In this document: positions 32,978 through 39,799 of the stretch, in pieces
Layout of the letters: each line of letters begins with the position of its first letter
How positions within the stretch are numbered: the first letter of the stretch is position 1
Origin: a virus
Reading direction: 5' to 3' (one strand)
Virus record (IMG/VR): IMGVR_UViG_3300009545_000009
Coordinates: 1-47,049 of that record
Length of the DNA stretch: 47,049 bases
Notes under the pieces: model-generated
Seen by the model: the letters and a program-made list of their open reading frames with translations, nothing else
What the model was told of the DNA's origin: nothing
The model's database searches: none
Translations under genes and position numbers: made by a program

Positions 32978-33624
32978 GGCGACCTTGTGGATGGACGGTG
33001 CACTTGAGGCGCAGCAGTGCATGCGCGCGCTGGATCCCATCCATACCTGAGCCTCGCGTGGATCGTGCCTTGATCCAGATTGGCTATCTCGGCCCATTCG
33101 GAGAGCGTGCGTGTAACGCCGTCAATCTCAATCAGATGGCTGCTGCGCTTGTTGCGAGCCTGCTCTTTTCGAGTAGCCCAGCGGCAGTTGCCAGGAGAGC
33201 AATCGCCGTCATTGTTCCGTCGATCGAGACTCAACCCGCTGGGAACTTCTCCCATATCAACCAGAAAGTTCTCGAATACCTGCCAGCGATCACAAACCCT
33301 GATCCCGCGACCGCCGTAGTCTGGATAGTTCCCACATTTCTCGTCAGTGCACCGCTGAATCATGCTTGTCCAGCAGGTGTATGTTCTTGAGCGCTTTGCC
33401 GCATGACCGTGCTTGTAGTTTCGCTTGACAGCAAGATCACTGATCAAGCATCCGCACGACTTGCTTTTCCCTCGCAGTAATTCGTGACGAGCAACAATGC
33501 GCTCGTTTCCGCACTGACAACAACACAGGTAACGCTTCTGGCCCTGCTCCGTGGGAGCGGCGGCTTCCATAACAATCCAGCGCTCGAAGCGCTGACCTAC
33601 AGAAATTTGTATCCCACGAATCAT
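32974..33624 (-). CDS. HNH homing-type endonuclease
   Basis: A 216-aa protein. An N-terminal zinc ribbon (CCCQCGNERIVAR, SCGCL) is followed by the HNH/AP2-like pattern YTCWTSMIQRC, YGGRGIRVCDRW, LSLDRRNNDGDCSPGNCRWAT, then a C-terminal helix for DNA contact (TRTLSEWAEIANLDQGTI). It is likely a mobile free-standing endonuclease inserted into the leftward operon. The start at 33624 makes an ATGA overlap. Confidence 0.85.
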   Translation of the reverse strand: MIRGIQISVGQRFERWIVMEAAAPTEQGQKRYLCCCQCGNERIVARHELLRGKSKSCGCLISDLAVKRNYKHGHAAKRSRTYTCWTSMIQRCTDEKCGNYPDYGGRGIRVCDRWQVFENFLVDMGEVPSGLSLDRRNNDGDCSPGNCRWATRKEQARNKRSSHLIEIDGVTRTLSEWAEIANLDQGTIHARLRYGWDPARACTAAPQVHRPSTRSP

Positions 33625-34334
33625 TGAGAGGCCTTGGCCCAGATATCGACGGCCTTCAGATCCGCCGGCCAGTTTACGAAGTCCGTCTGGTTGCGGGTGA
33701 TGCGGCAATACTTCACGCCTGCGACCGTCTTCACGTCCGGCCCGCACATCTGTCCCGCGACGATGAGACCCACGGCCGTCATAGAATTACCAGAAGGCAT
33801 GTAGCTCAACGTTCCCACTGTCGTGAGTGGAGGCTGCGATGCGCAGACTCCTGCCGGAGCAGTAGCCGGAGACCATGGCTCCGCAACCCAGCATGCTGGG
33901 GCGGCCGCTGCAGTCCATCCATGCGATTGGGTGAAGCTACCGACCAGCGGCGCTACACAAGCCTGCGCGCGCGTCTCTGGTGCAGGTTGCGCAGGACAGG
34001 TGACGGGCGGTACGTCGACAGGGATGCAGGTCTCCGCGGTGTGCGCCGACTCGGGAGTGACTCCGGCGGGCGGATTTTTGAGGACGGCCGTGACCTCGTA
34101 GCACTGCACGCCAGCCCGGACGTTTAAGCGCTTTGAGGCGCAGTCCGGTAATGGCGATGGAGTGAGCAGCACCTTCGGCTGGTCCTTCAGGGCGCCATAG
34201 AAATTAAACCCAAGCGAACCCGTCATCGGGGTGCCGTCGTCGAATGTCATCGGCGGGACGCACTGGAGATCTATGTCCGTGGCCTTCGCCGCGAGCGGCA
34301 GGAACAGACACAGCAGCGCGAGCGTGATCTTCAT
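33621..34334 (-). CDS. Exported Cys-rich phage protein
   Basis: A 237-aa protein. A signal peptide (MKITLALLCLFLPLAAKA) precedes about 11 Cys residues in the mature part. The stretch CPAQPAPETRAQAC followed by GSFTQSHGWTAAAAPACW resembles a thrombospondin-like Cys/Trp motif seen in some phage and bacterial secreted proteins. The secreted location is inferred from the signal. I chose the start at 34334 because the upstream frame is read-through of the HTH gene. Confidence 0.65.
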   Translation of the reverse strand: MKITLALLCLFLPLAAKATDIDLQCVPPMTFDDGTPMTGSLGFNFYGALKDQPKVLLTPSPLPDCASKRLNVRAGVQCYEVTAVLKNPPAGVTPESAHTAETCIPVDVPPVTCPAQPAPETRAQACVAPLVGSFTQSHGWTAAAAPACWVAEPWSPATAPAGVCASQPPLTTVGTLSYMPSGNSMTAVGLIVAGQMCGPDVKTVAGVKYCRITRNQTDFVNWPADLKAVDIWAKASQ

Positions 34335-34528
34335 GGCCGCCGAGTGTGTTCCAAGTCGATACTTACAATTGCGCGTTTCGTTCGGATTTCTCGCACGATC
34401 TTGCTTACGAGCTGCCGGCAGTAGGGCTCCGTGTACCCGGTTTCCGCGGCAAGCTCGCGATGACTGGGAATGCGCGAGAGCAGTTCTGCCACTTCCTCGA
34501 TTCGCTGATGCGAGCGTTTGCGCTTCAT
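34331..34528 (-). CDS. Small HTH DNA-binding protein
   Basis: A 65-aa, very basic protein with a helix-turn-helix (IPSHRELAAETGYTEPYCRQLVSKIVREI). It is ATGA-coupled both to the upstream nuclease-like gene and to the downstream exported protein gene. It may regulate leftward transcription or replication. No family name can be given. Confidence 0.7.
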   Translation of the reverse strand: MKRKRSHQRIEEVAELLSRIPSHRELAAETGYTEPYCRQLVSKIVREIRTKRAIVSIDLEHTRRP

Positions 34529-34824
34529 GCGACAGCCCCCAGCGCGCGCAGCGCCTCCATCGGCGTCGTGACCACGGGCGTACCAGTCGTCTCAACGAAC
34601 GCGGTCTGCTCTTCCTGGTCGTTTCGTTTGCGAGCCTTGGCAGACTTGCCATAGGGCGTCTTCACTTCGAGTGAGCGGAAGTGTCCTGCGCCCATGTCAG
34701 GACGCCATACAAGCAGGTCGCAGGGTCTATCGAGCTGCCACACGTGGAAACCTGCGATCTCGAGCGCGTCGATGATCGGGCCCTCGCTAGCGTCACGCTT
34801 CTTGGCAAATCGGGCGAGGCTCAT
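34525..34824 (-). CDS. VRR-NUC/PD-(D/E)XK nuclease-like protein
   Basis: A 99-aa protein. AKKRDASEGPIIDALEIAGF, then CDLLVWR, LEVKTPYG, and T-G-T-P-V-V-T-T-P-MEALRALG fit the small nuclease domain fold; the active-site Asp (CDLL) and E-x-K (LEVK) are present. It may be a resolvase-type or repair nuclease serving replication. It is next to the replication genes. Confidence 0.75.
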   Translation of the reverse strand: MSLARFAKKRDASEGPIIDALEIAGFHVWQLDRPCDLLVWRPDMGAGHFRSLEVKTPYGKSAKARKRNDQEEQTAFVETTGTPVVTTPMEALRALGAVA

Positions 34825-35021
34825 GCTTGCGCATCCACTTCGGCGCGCCGCTTCGCCTCATCCTCGCTAGGCATGCTGTTGGCGAGCTGGTGAAACCAAG
34901 CGCCGCCCGGAACCATCTTCCAAAGCTCCCAGAGCCCATTCGGATCGACGCAGGTTGTGAAGCGCTTGCACTTCGTGTGCGAGCCGCTGGCGTCGGGATG
35001 GATTTTGGTCCATTCAAGCAC
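34821..35021 (-). CDS. Small hypothetical protein
   Basis: A 66-aa protein from the GTG at 35021, which overlaps the upstream replication gene by 8 nt. It contains Trp-rich, charged stretches (VLEWTKIHPDASGS, LWELWKMVPGGAWF). I chose this start because the longer upstream frame is a shadow of the replication gene. The function is unknown. Confidence 0.6.
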   Translation of the reverse strand: MLEWTKIHPDASGSHTKCKRFTTCVDPNGLWELWKMVPGGAWFHQLANSMPSEDEAKRRAEVDAQA

Positions 35022-35565
35022 TGGCCATCTCCGCCTCCAGCATGCGCATGCCCTCGATCCAGGCTGCGTCCTGATCGGCGAGCGGCACATCCTCACGGGA
35101 ACCGCTATTGCGCATGAGATCCGCCCAGCGATGCTTGAATGCGACGAGAACCTGTGTCTGCCGGGGGTCGATGTACTTTCGATCGACGCCTTTGCGAAGG
35201 ACGTAGCCGAGCAGGCGGAAGTTCGCCGCGATGTCCCATCCATCAAACTGATCATCGGGACCCGCGAGCGTGCGCGAAGTGGGGAGCCTCGATCGCTGAT
35301 CCGGAACATCGTCGGCGTGCCCCACGGTGCGACAGAGCTTCATGAACTCAGGCAGCGTCGGCGGGTGAGGCTTACCGCTGTACACGAGCCGGCGCATGCC
35401 TTGCGCGAGCTGGTAGTCATTCAGCATCGAGAGCCCGGCGACCCATTCCTGCGGGGGCTCCTCGCCGAATTTGCTAATCAGGGATGCGCCGAAGCAGCCC
35501 AGTAGCCGCTCCCAGACCTGATTCGCTCGCTGGGCCGAATTGTTCGCTGACCACTCTGTTGCCAT
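35014..35565 (-). CDS. Replication protein, helicase-loader-like
   Basis: A 183-aa protein. ANQVWERLLGCFGASLISKFGEEPPQEW, then LAQGMRRLVYSGKPHPPTLPEFMKLC, resembles the lambda P-type replication protein family, which recruits the host helicase. It follows the origin-binding replication gene and overlaps its 3' end by 92 nt in another frame. This start gives the typical N-terminus. Confidence 0.72.
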   Translation of the reverse strand: MATEWSANNSAQRANQVWERLLGCFGASLISKFGEEPPQEWVAGLSMLNDYQLAQGMRRLVYSGKPHPPTLPEFMKLCRTVGHADDVPDQRSRLPTSRTLAGPDDQFDGWDIAANFRLLGYVLRKGVDRKYIDPRQTQVLVAFKHRWADLMRNSGSREDVPLADQDAAWIEGMRMLEAEMASA

Positions 35566-36313
35566 TGCCGTTCCTGAGTTTCTCGCGCGCACGCTCCACT
35601 GCCGACGCCTGGGGCTTCGGTGGAGCTCGGGCGAAGTTGAGGCCGCGTTCGATGTGGGTGACATCGCGCAGGAAAAGCTCGATGTCGTCGTAGACAGTTC
35701 GCTGGTCGTTCTCGCCCATGTGGTGCGGCGAGAGCTTGTAGCCGGAGATCGCGGAGCAGACCGTTGCCTCGTCGAACGAAGCCAGCGCGGCTGCGATCAC
35801 CTTCCGGCGTTTTGCGTCGAGCTTCGCTTTCGGGTGCCCGAACTCTCGGCGCCAGTGTTCAAAAATCCTTCCAGCCGGTTCGTCGTCGAGTTTCAACTCG
35901 ACAGAGATCTTCTCTCCTCTGTCTCTACTCTTCTCTCCTCTACTCTCCTCTCCTCTGGCATAGCATCCTGCTAGCAACGTGCTAGCAGCTTGCACCGAGG
36001 CGGTTTCGTCGCTGGTGACTTCTTGAATTTCAAGGAAGTTGTACGAGACCAGATGCAGGAGAGCGGCACGGAACGCACTTTCAGTGCATTCGAGGCTGGC
36101 AACCTTTTTCAGCAGGTCCCAGCGGTATGGGATTTGGTTGTTGTAGCGCGCTGCTAGCAACATGCTAGCAACCTGCACCAGACGACTCGTGTCGGTTCCG
36201 AGGACCCAGGACTCGCTTGTGAGCAGCTCGCGATACAGCTTCACCCACGGGGGCGAACGGTCCTTGTAGTGCTGGAGCTCGGCCCAGCCGCAAAGTTTGA
36301 TAATCGCGGCCAT
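35474..36313 (-). CDS. Replication initiation protein (origin-binding, O-like)
   Basis: A 279-aa protein. The N-terminus IIKLCGWAELQHYKDRSPPWVKLYRELLTS is the signature of phage replisome organiser proteins with a winged-helix origin-binding domain. The middle contains the repeated segments VQVASMLLA and VQAASTLLA, which the candidate iteron DNA encodes. A charged Arg/Glu/Lys-rich linker (ARGEESRGEKSRDRGEK) follows. The start at 36313 overlaps the upstream stop as TAATG. Confidence 0.82.
   Translation of the reverse strand: MAAIIKLCGWAELQHYKDRSPPWVKLYRELLTSESWVLGTDTSRLVQVASMLLAARYNNQIPYRWDLLKKVASLECTESAFRAALLHLVSYNFLEIQEVTSDETASVQAASTLLAGCYARGEESRGEKSRDRGEKISVELKLDDEPAGRIFEHWRREFGHPKAKLDAKRRKVIAAALASFDEATVCSAISGYKLSPHHMGENDQRTVYDDIELFLRDVTHIERGLNFARAPPKPQASAVERAREKLRNGNGNRVVSEQFGPASESGLGAATGLLRRIPD
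35908..36170. other. Candidate replication origin inside the replication gene
   Basis: The palindrome TGCTAGCA occurs four times in two pairs: 35969/35980 and 36152/36163, each pair 11 bp apart (one helical turn) and the pairs 183 bp apart. The flanking bases are also conserved between pairs (TGCACC follows each). A 49-nt nearly pure pyrimidine tract (35908-35956) lies beside the first pair. The layout, iterons inside the initiator gene next to a biased tract, resembles the lambda ori in gene O. Confidence 0.6.
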
Positions 36314-36594
36314 TAGCTGGCCCGGGCTTCGGTCCGTTTCCGCCGGCTTGAGCGTATTGCACGGCGCCCAAGCTTCGGAGGCGGCTGATTGAAGGCGAGG
36401 AGCACGTCCGCCGTGAGAAGTTTCCCGCGCTGCGCCGCCTGATCGATCATCTTCGGCCACCAGTGCACCGGCAGGCGCCGGCGCACGAGCGCCCGATAGA
36501 CGGTGTCGGGCTTGGCTCCGATATCAGTTGCGAGGGCGGTCGAGTCGGCCCAGATGCCGAAGACGGCTGGGCTTATGTCCTGATTCGCTTGCAT
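36313..36594 (-). CDS. Cro-like / HTH early regulator
   Basis: A 93-aa protein with an N-terminal helix-turn-helix (ADSTALATDIGAKPDTVYRALVRR), then WWPKMIDQAAQRGKLLTADVLLAF, a pattern of phage Cro-like and repressor proteins. It is the first leftward gene and starts just after the operator 36609-36625. The predicted transcription start lies at its ATG. It probably governs the lysis-lysogeny choice. Confidence 0.78.
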   Translation of the reverse strand: MQANQDISPAVFGIWADSTALATDIGAKPDTVYRALVRRRLPVHWWPKMIDQAAQRGKLLTADVLLAFNQPPPKLGRRAIRSSRRKRTEARAS

Positions 36595-36619
36595 TCAGCC
36601 GTTATACACCGGATAAAAT
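36589..36619 (+). promoter_or_regulatory. Candidate promoter of the repressor gene
   Basis: TTGCAT (36589-36594), then GATAAA at 36612 (17-bp spacer) or TAAAAT at 36614 (19-bp spacer). The -10 lies in the operator, so the repressor could turn off its own gene. The choice of -10 is uncertain. Confidence 0.4.
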
Positions 36620-36629
36620 ATCCGGTAAA
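36601..36629 (-). promoter_or_regulatory. Leftward early promoter
   Basis: On the - strand: TTTACC (36629-36624), 17-bp spacer, TATAAC (36606-36601). The spacer holds the 17-bp operator, so repressor binding would block it. The predicted start is at about 36594, which is the A of the Cro-like ATG, so the transcript is probably leaderless. Confidence 0.65.
36609..36625. promoter_or_regulatory. Immunity operator (perfect palindrome)
   Basis: CCGGATAAAATATCCGG: 7-bp arms CCGGATA/TATCCGG around an AAA centre. A near-identical copy and a weaker one lie at 37250-37288. It sits between the divergent repressor and Cro-like genes, inside the leftward promoter. Confidence 0.8.
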
Positions 36630-36674
36630 GGGCGGAATAAGCTTCCAGTGACAGCAGTATTGCTTCAATTGACG

Positions 36675-36992
36675 ATGCCCGGCATGAGCAATGTCGGCCG
36701 GCGCATCGGCACGCCCACCGAATACCGAGAAGCGATCATCGAGCGCACCCGCGGGGCGCGCGAGAAGCTGAAGCTCAATCAGCAGGAAATGGCGGAGAAG
36801 CTCTCTATAGAGTGCCAGCGCCCGATTTCCGCCGACACATACAGACAGTGGGAAAAGGAAACGACGTTGCCCCTGGACGTCATAATGCCCCTCTGCAATC
36901 TGGCGCACATCCATCCTTGGGAATTCCTCGCGCCAGTCCCTTTCTCGCAGGCCTCTTCAGCCCCGGCACGCTCCAGAAAAAGCGCAGCATGA
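36675..36992 (+). CDS. CI-like repressor (XRE-type HTH)
   Basis: A 105-aa protein, a single HTH domain (TRGAREKLKLNQQEMAEKLSI, then ISADTYRQWEKETTLPLDVIMPL), with no protease-type C-terminal domain, so it is smaller than classical CI and would not be cleaved by RecA self-proteolysis. It faces away from the Cro-like gene across the operator. It is the likely immunity repressor. An alternative Met is at 36684. Confidence 0.82.
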   Translation: MPGMSNVGRRIGTPTEYREAIIERTRGAREKLKLNQQEMAEKLSIECQRPISADTYRQWEKETTLPLDVIMPLCNLAHIHPWEFLAPVPFSQASSAPARSRKSAA

Positions 36993-37060
36993 CGTCCGCG
37001 GAGATCATCGATCTCCTCGAAGAAAAAATCGCACGTAGAGATAGTCGAGAGCCGACTTAG
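36989..37060 (+). CDS. 23-aa ORF coupled to the repressor gene
   Basis: Its ATG overlaps the repressor stop (ATGA). The product MTSAEIIDLLEEKIARRDSR plus three residues looks like the first helix of small phage HTH proteins, so it may be a truncated second regulator or a leader peptide. The region 37061-37334 after it holds the rightward promoter and operators and no gene. Confidence 0.4.
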   Translation: MTSAEIIDLLEEKIARRDSREPT

Positions 37061-37249
37061 GGTCCTAGCGGTTCCATTTCGCTTCTTCTTCTCGCCCAGC
37101 GCCATCCTGGCTAAGGGCCGCACGGTTCATGTGCAGGCGTCCTGGCGAATACGGTAACCGCGCCGCAGCGCCGTATAAAGCCGCGCCGCATCATTTCCAG
37201 CCACCGGACAGCACGCGATAAGCTTGCTCCGCGTCGCAACTTTTTCTCA

Positions 37250-37288
37250 CCGGATAAATAATCCTTGCGCTCCGGATAAATTATCCGG
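37250..37288. promoter_or_regulatory. Two operators of the rightward promoter
   Basis: A perfect copy CCGGATAAATTATCCGG lies at 37272-37288 and an imperfect one starting CCGGATAAATAATCC at 37250, with centres 22 bp (two helical turns) apart, which suits cooperative binding by the repressor. The arms are identical to those of the operator at 36609. Confidence 0.75.
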
Positions 37289-37294
37289 CATACT
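37265..37294 (+). promoter_or_regulatory. Rightward early promoter
   Basis: TTGCGC (37265-37270), 18-bp spacer that holds the operator, CATACT (37289-37294). Transcription would start near 37301. A hairpin GACTCC/GGAGTC (37305-37310 and 37317-37322) lies at the 5' end of the leader, which may act in RNA stability or antitermination. It drives the long rightward operon. Confidence 0.65.
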
Positions 37295-37334
37295 CTCCCT
37301 CACTGACTCCCCGCACGGAGTCGAGGGCAGACAG

Positions 37335-37526
37335 ATGGCAACTCGAATCCCCCTGACCGCAGAAGACGAAGCGATCTTCGACCGCCGCCACGACTCGATG
37401 GATGCGCAGTGGCTGTACGAGGACCAGGACGAGCGTGACGCCGCGCGGATGCTGATGCACACGCAGGACCGCGCTCGTTGGGATCTCGCCTCCCCGGCCG
37501 TCCGGATCGCGGAGTTGTCGCTGTGA
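37335..37526 (+). CDS. First rightward early protein
   Basis: A 63-aa, acidic, hydrophilic protein (TAEDEAIFDRRHDSMDAQWLYEDQDERDAARMLM). It is the first gene after the repressed rightward promoter, so it should be made right after infection. No family is recognised; early acidic proteins often act on host functions, but this is inference. The start follows a GAGGGCAG site. Confidence 0.7.
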   Translation: MATRIPLTAEDEAIFDRRHDSMDAQWLYEDQDERDAARMLMHTQDRARWDLASPAVRIAELSL

Positions 37527-37840
37527 ACACCAGCCGACCCACCCTGAAGCCCCAGCTGCGCGATGGCCAGCTGGAGCATGTTGTCCTGATCAAGGGACGG
37601 GCCGTCCAGGCGCACACCTCGCTCAAGGCGGCGATGGCCGCCCTGCTGCTTGGGATGGCGCTGAGCGGCTGCGAGACCTGTGAGCGCCACCCAGTCGCCT
37701 GCGGAGCGGCACTCGTGATTGTGGCCGGCAGCATCGCGGCCTCCACGGCACGGCACGGTACGCAGGCACCTGAGCCTGACGGGCAGATGTCGATCCCGCT
37801 GACCCCGAACTGCAGCGTGTACCCGGAGATGTGCAAGTGA
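37523..37840 (+). CDS. Small lipoprotein-like membrane protein
   Basis: A 105-aa protein from a GTG start (GTGA overlap). After 48 hydrophilic residues a hydrophobic segment (MAALLLGMALSGC) ends in a lipobox-like LSGC, followed by Cys pairs and a second hydrophobic stretch (ACGAALVIVAGSIAAS). The N-terminal part is long for a lipoprotein signal, so a two-helix membrane protein is an alternative. It could serve exclusion, but that is not shown. Confidence 0.6.
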   Translation: MNTSRPTLKPQLRDGQLEHVVLIKGRAVQAHTSLKAAMAALLLGMALSGCETCERHPVACGAALVIVAGSIAASTARHGTQAPEPDGQMSIPLTPNCSVYPEMCK

Positions 37841-38085
37841 GCGCCGTGACTTCCTCTGAAGAGAGGATCAGCTACAGCGACGACAACGCGCTGTTCCAGA
37901 TCGATGGCGACATTCTGATCGACGTCGTAACGGATCTCGGCGGATACACGCTGGCAGCTCAGTCGATCAAGGGAGCGCAAGTCTGCATGGCCGCCCTCCG
38001 CGGCGCTGGATGGACCTGCAAGTCCCGCGTCTGGCAGACGATCGCGAGCGGCAATAAGCCCGGCTACGTGGAGTGGCCGCTGTGA
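37837..38085 (+). CDS. Hypothetical small protein
   Basis: An 82-aa protein from the GTG at 37837, chosen for its GTGA overlap; another GTG lies two codons upstream. Contains DGDILIDVVTDLGGYTLA and CMAALRGAGWTCKSRVWQ. It is not recognised. It is coupled to the next gene by GTGA. Confidence 0.65.
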   Translation: MSAVTSSEERISYSDDNALFQIDGDILIDVVTDLGGYTLAAQSIKGAQVCMAALRGAGWTCKSRVWQTIASGNKPGYVEWPL

Positions 38086-38267
38086 GCAACATCTCTCAGG
38101 CAACCAGTGCGACGTCACTGAATCTAACGGGCAAGTGCATCGCCTGCGGAAAACGTTTCGACATCGACAAGCGCATGCAGGCCGATGCGCGCGAAGCAGG
38201 TATCGCCTTCAGCCCGTGCTGCATGTTCCCGTCTGTAGTCGAGAAGGCCGAGGTGCGCCGTGGCTGA
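38082..38267 (+). CDS. Small zinc-ribbon-like protein
   Basis: A 61-aa protein from a GTG start. CIACGKRFDIDKRM and later CCMFP give a C-x2-C...CC zinc site. It is one of the many Cys-rich small proteins of the rightward operon. No function is assigned. Confidence 0.65.
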   Translation: MSNISQATSATSLNLTGKCIACGKRFDIDKRMQADAREAGIAFSPCCMFPSVVEKAEVRRG

Positions 38268-38538
38268 TACCCGCACCCAAGAAACCACGGCGTATTGCGA
38301 GCGCCACGGCTGGAACCCGATCACGACTGGGCGCGCATGCCCTCGCTGCTTCGAGGACCCGCCAGTCATCGAGCTGCACACGTGGGTGAACGACGGAGCG
38401 CCGCCCGAGCACCGCTGGTCTGCCGCCTTTGCCGAGTATGACCTCGGCGTGAAGGTCTACACCGGCCGCACTCAGCGCGAGGCAATCAACGAACTGCTCG
38501 ACGCGCACGAACAGGACAACGGGGAGATCCGCAAGTGA
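38260..38538 (+). CDS. Hypothetical Cys-containing protein
   Basis: A 92-aa protein from a GTG start (GTGGCTGA 8-nt overlap). Cys residues at C-x14-C-x2-C (YCERHGWNP, CPRCFED), then a beta-rich C-terminal domain with FAEYDLGVKVYTGRTQREAINELL. Not recognised. It precedes the methyltransferase-like gene. Confidence 0.65.
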   Translation: MADTRTQETTAYCERHGWNPITTGRACPRCFEDPPVIELHTWVNDGAPPEHRWSAAFAEYDLGVKVYTGRTQREAINELLDAHEQDNGEIRK

Positions 38539-39146
38539 GCGCGACATCCGTAGAAGCCAGGTTGCGTGTGCTCGTGGCCTGCGAGTTCAGCGGCGCCGTT
38601 CGGCGAGCGTTCCGCGAGCTCGGGCATGACGCATATAGCTGCGATCTCCTGCCAGCCGAGGACGGCGACACGCATCACTTCCAAAGCGATGTGCGCCTGG
38701 TCCTCCGTCCTGTCGGTGAGCCGTGGGACCTGATGATTGCCCACCCGCCCTGCACTCACCTCGCGGTGTCGGGTGCTCGCTGGTTCAGGGGAAAGGAGCG
38801 CGAGCAGGCCGAAGCGCTCGAGTTCGTGCGCGAGCTCATGGCCGCGCCGATCCCGCGCATCGCGATCGAGAACCCGATCAGCGTCATCAGCTCCCGCATC
38901 CGCAAGCCCGACCAGATCATCCAGCCGTGGTGGTTCGGCCATGGCGAGACCAAGGCCACGTGCCTGTGGCTGAAGAGCCTGCAGACGCTTACAGCAACGA
39001 ACGTCGTTTCGGGCCGTGACAACCGCGTGCACTTCGCATCGCCCGGCCCTGACCGCTGGAAAGAGCGTAGCCGCACGTTGCCTGGCATTGCCGCGGCGAT
39101 GGCCGCTCAGTGGGGCGGACGGGTCTCCCAGGCGGTGGCCGCATGA
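38535..39146 (+). CDS. Compact cytosine-C5 DNA methyltransferase-like protein
   Basis: A 203-aa protein from a GTG start. It has LVACEFSGAVRRAF (SAM site, about 13-26), catalytic HPPC (Pro-Cys 72-73) followed by THLAVSG, and IENP (111-114), which match motifs I, IV and VI of C5 methyltransferases. No target-recognition domain is visible; total length is about half that of normal enzymes. It may protect phage DNA or be a reduced paralog. Confidence 0.8.
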   Translation: MSATSVEARLRVLVACEFSGAVRRAFRELGHDAYSCDLLPAEDGDTHHFQSDVRLVLRPVGEPWDLMIAHPPCTHLAVSGARWFRGKEREQAEALEFVRELMAAPIPRIAIENPISVISSRIRKPDQIIQPWWFGHGETKATCLWLKSLQTLTATNVVSGRDNRVHFASPGPDRWKERSRTLPGIAAAMAAQWGGRVSQAVAA

Positions 39147-39184
39147 ACCGCAATCTCTCGGATGACCAGCAGGTAACGCCATGA
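39143..39184 (+). CDS. 13-aa bridging ORF
   Basis: Starts by ATGA overlap with the methyltransferase stop and ends by ATGA overlap with the next gene. The product is MNRNLSDDQQVTP. It carries no domain. It probably keeps translation coupled across the gap; a similar peptide MNRSLAEADVAGAAK is found at 43214. Confidence 0.35.
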   Translation: MNRNLSDDQQVTP

Positions 39185-39426
39185 ATGCGCAGCTGAAACC
39201 GATCGAGGCGAGCTGTATTGAGCGCCCTCGGTACGACAACACGCATGCCGAGAAGTTTTTCCTCTGGTCACGCGACAACGACGCAGCGCTGCGGAGCTAC
39301 TACGCCGACCTCGGACGCTCGATGCCAGAGGACGACGACAACAACCTGGAAGCCTTCGCCAAGGCGCAGCGCTTCATCTGTTTTTGCAAGGTCCAGTGGG
39401 ACCGCGCACGAGGGGCTTTCGTATGA
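39181..39426 (+). CDS. Hypothetical small protein
   Basis: An 81-aa, charged protein with an aromatic motif (AEKFFLWSRDNDAALRSYYADLG) and FICFCKVQWDRA near the end. ATGA-coupled on both sides. No family is recognised. Confidence 0.7.
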   Translation: MNAQLKPIEASCIERPRYDNTHAEKFFLWSRDNDAALRSYYADLGRSMPEDDDNNLEAFAKAQRFICFCKVQWDRARGAFV

Positions 39427-39611
39427 ACTACATCGATACAGGTCGATTCGACGCGCTGGCGCTCCGCAAGGCCAACGAGCAGCAGACCGAGATGTTGCTG
39501 AAGGCCGAACTCGAGCACCAGTACGAGCTGATGAACTCGACTGATCCGAAGGTGCGCGAGCGCGCCCTGGATGAGATCGACCGTCTCAATTGCTTGCTGA
39601 GGGCGACATGA
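39423..39611 (+). CDS. Hypothetical helical protein
   Basis: A 62-aa, mostly helical protein (ALRKANEQQTEMLLKAELEHQYELM, VRERALDEIDRLNCLL). I use the ATG at 39423 for its ATGA overlap. It may form a coiled coil. Unknown function. Confidence 0.65.
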   Translation: MNYIDTGRFDALALRKANEQQTEMLLKAELEHQYELMNSTDPKVRERALDEIDRLNCLLRAT

Positions 39612-39799
39612 GCGAGAGAAGCATTGATATCTCGCGCGCGCGGGTCCAGCGGCTCATCAACATGGACGCGGTGCCGAGCTACCTTGTAGGTGCTTTGCTC
39701 GATGAAATCGACAAGCTGCGCTCCGAGAACGCAGTGCTTCGCACGGAAATGGCGCATTACGAAGGCCAAGACGACGAGGAGGCACTTCGCCGTGGCTGA
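39608..39799 (+). CDS. Small coiled-coil protein
   Basis: A 63-aa protein with a leucine-rich helix (YLVGALLDEIDKLRSENAVLRTEMAHYE) that reads as a coiled coil, possibly a dimer. The start gives an ATGA overlap. The function is unknown. Confidence 0.65.
   Translation: MSERSIDISRARVQRLINMDAVPSYLVGALLDEIDKLRSENAVLRTEMAHYEGQDDEEALRRG

Noticed and set aside
5615-36313. Search for a diversity-generating retroelement as in BPP-1
   Set aside because: No reverse transcriptase with a YxDD motif, no Avd and no template/variable repeat pair was seen.
37152-37177. Imperfect hairpin in the gap after the repressor as a terminator
   Set aside because: Arms ATACG/CGTAT with inner GCGC/GCGC need large bulges and no T-run follows.
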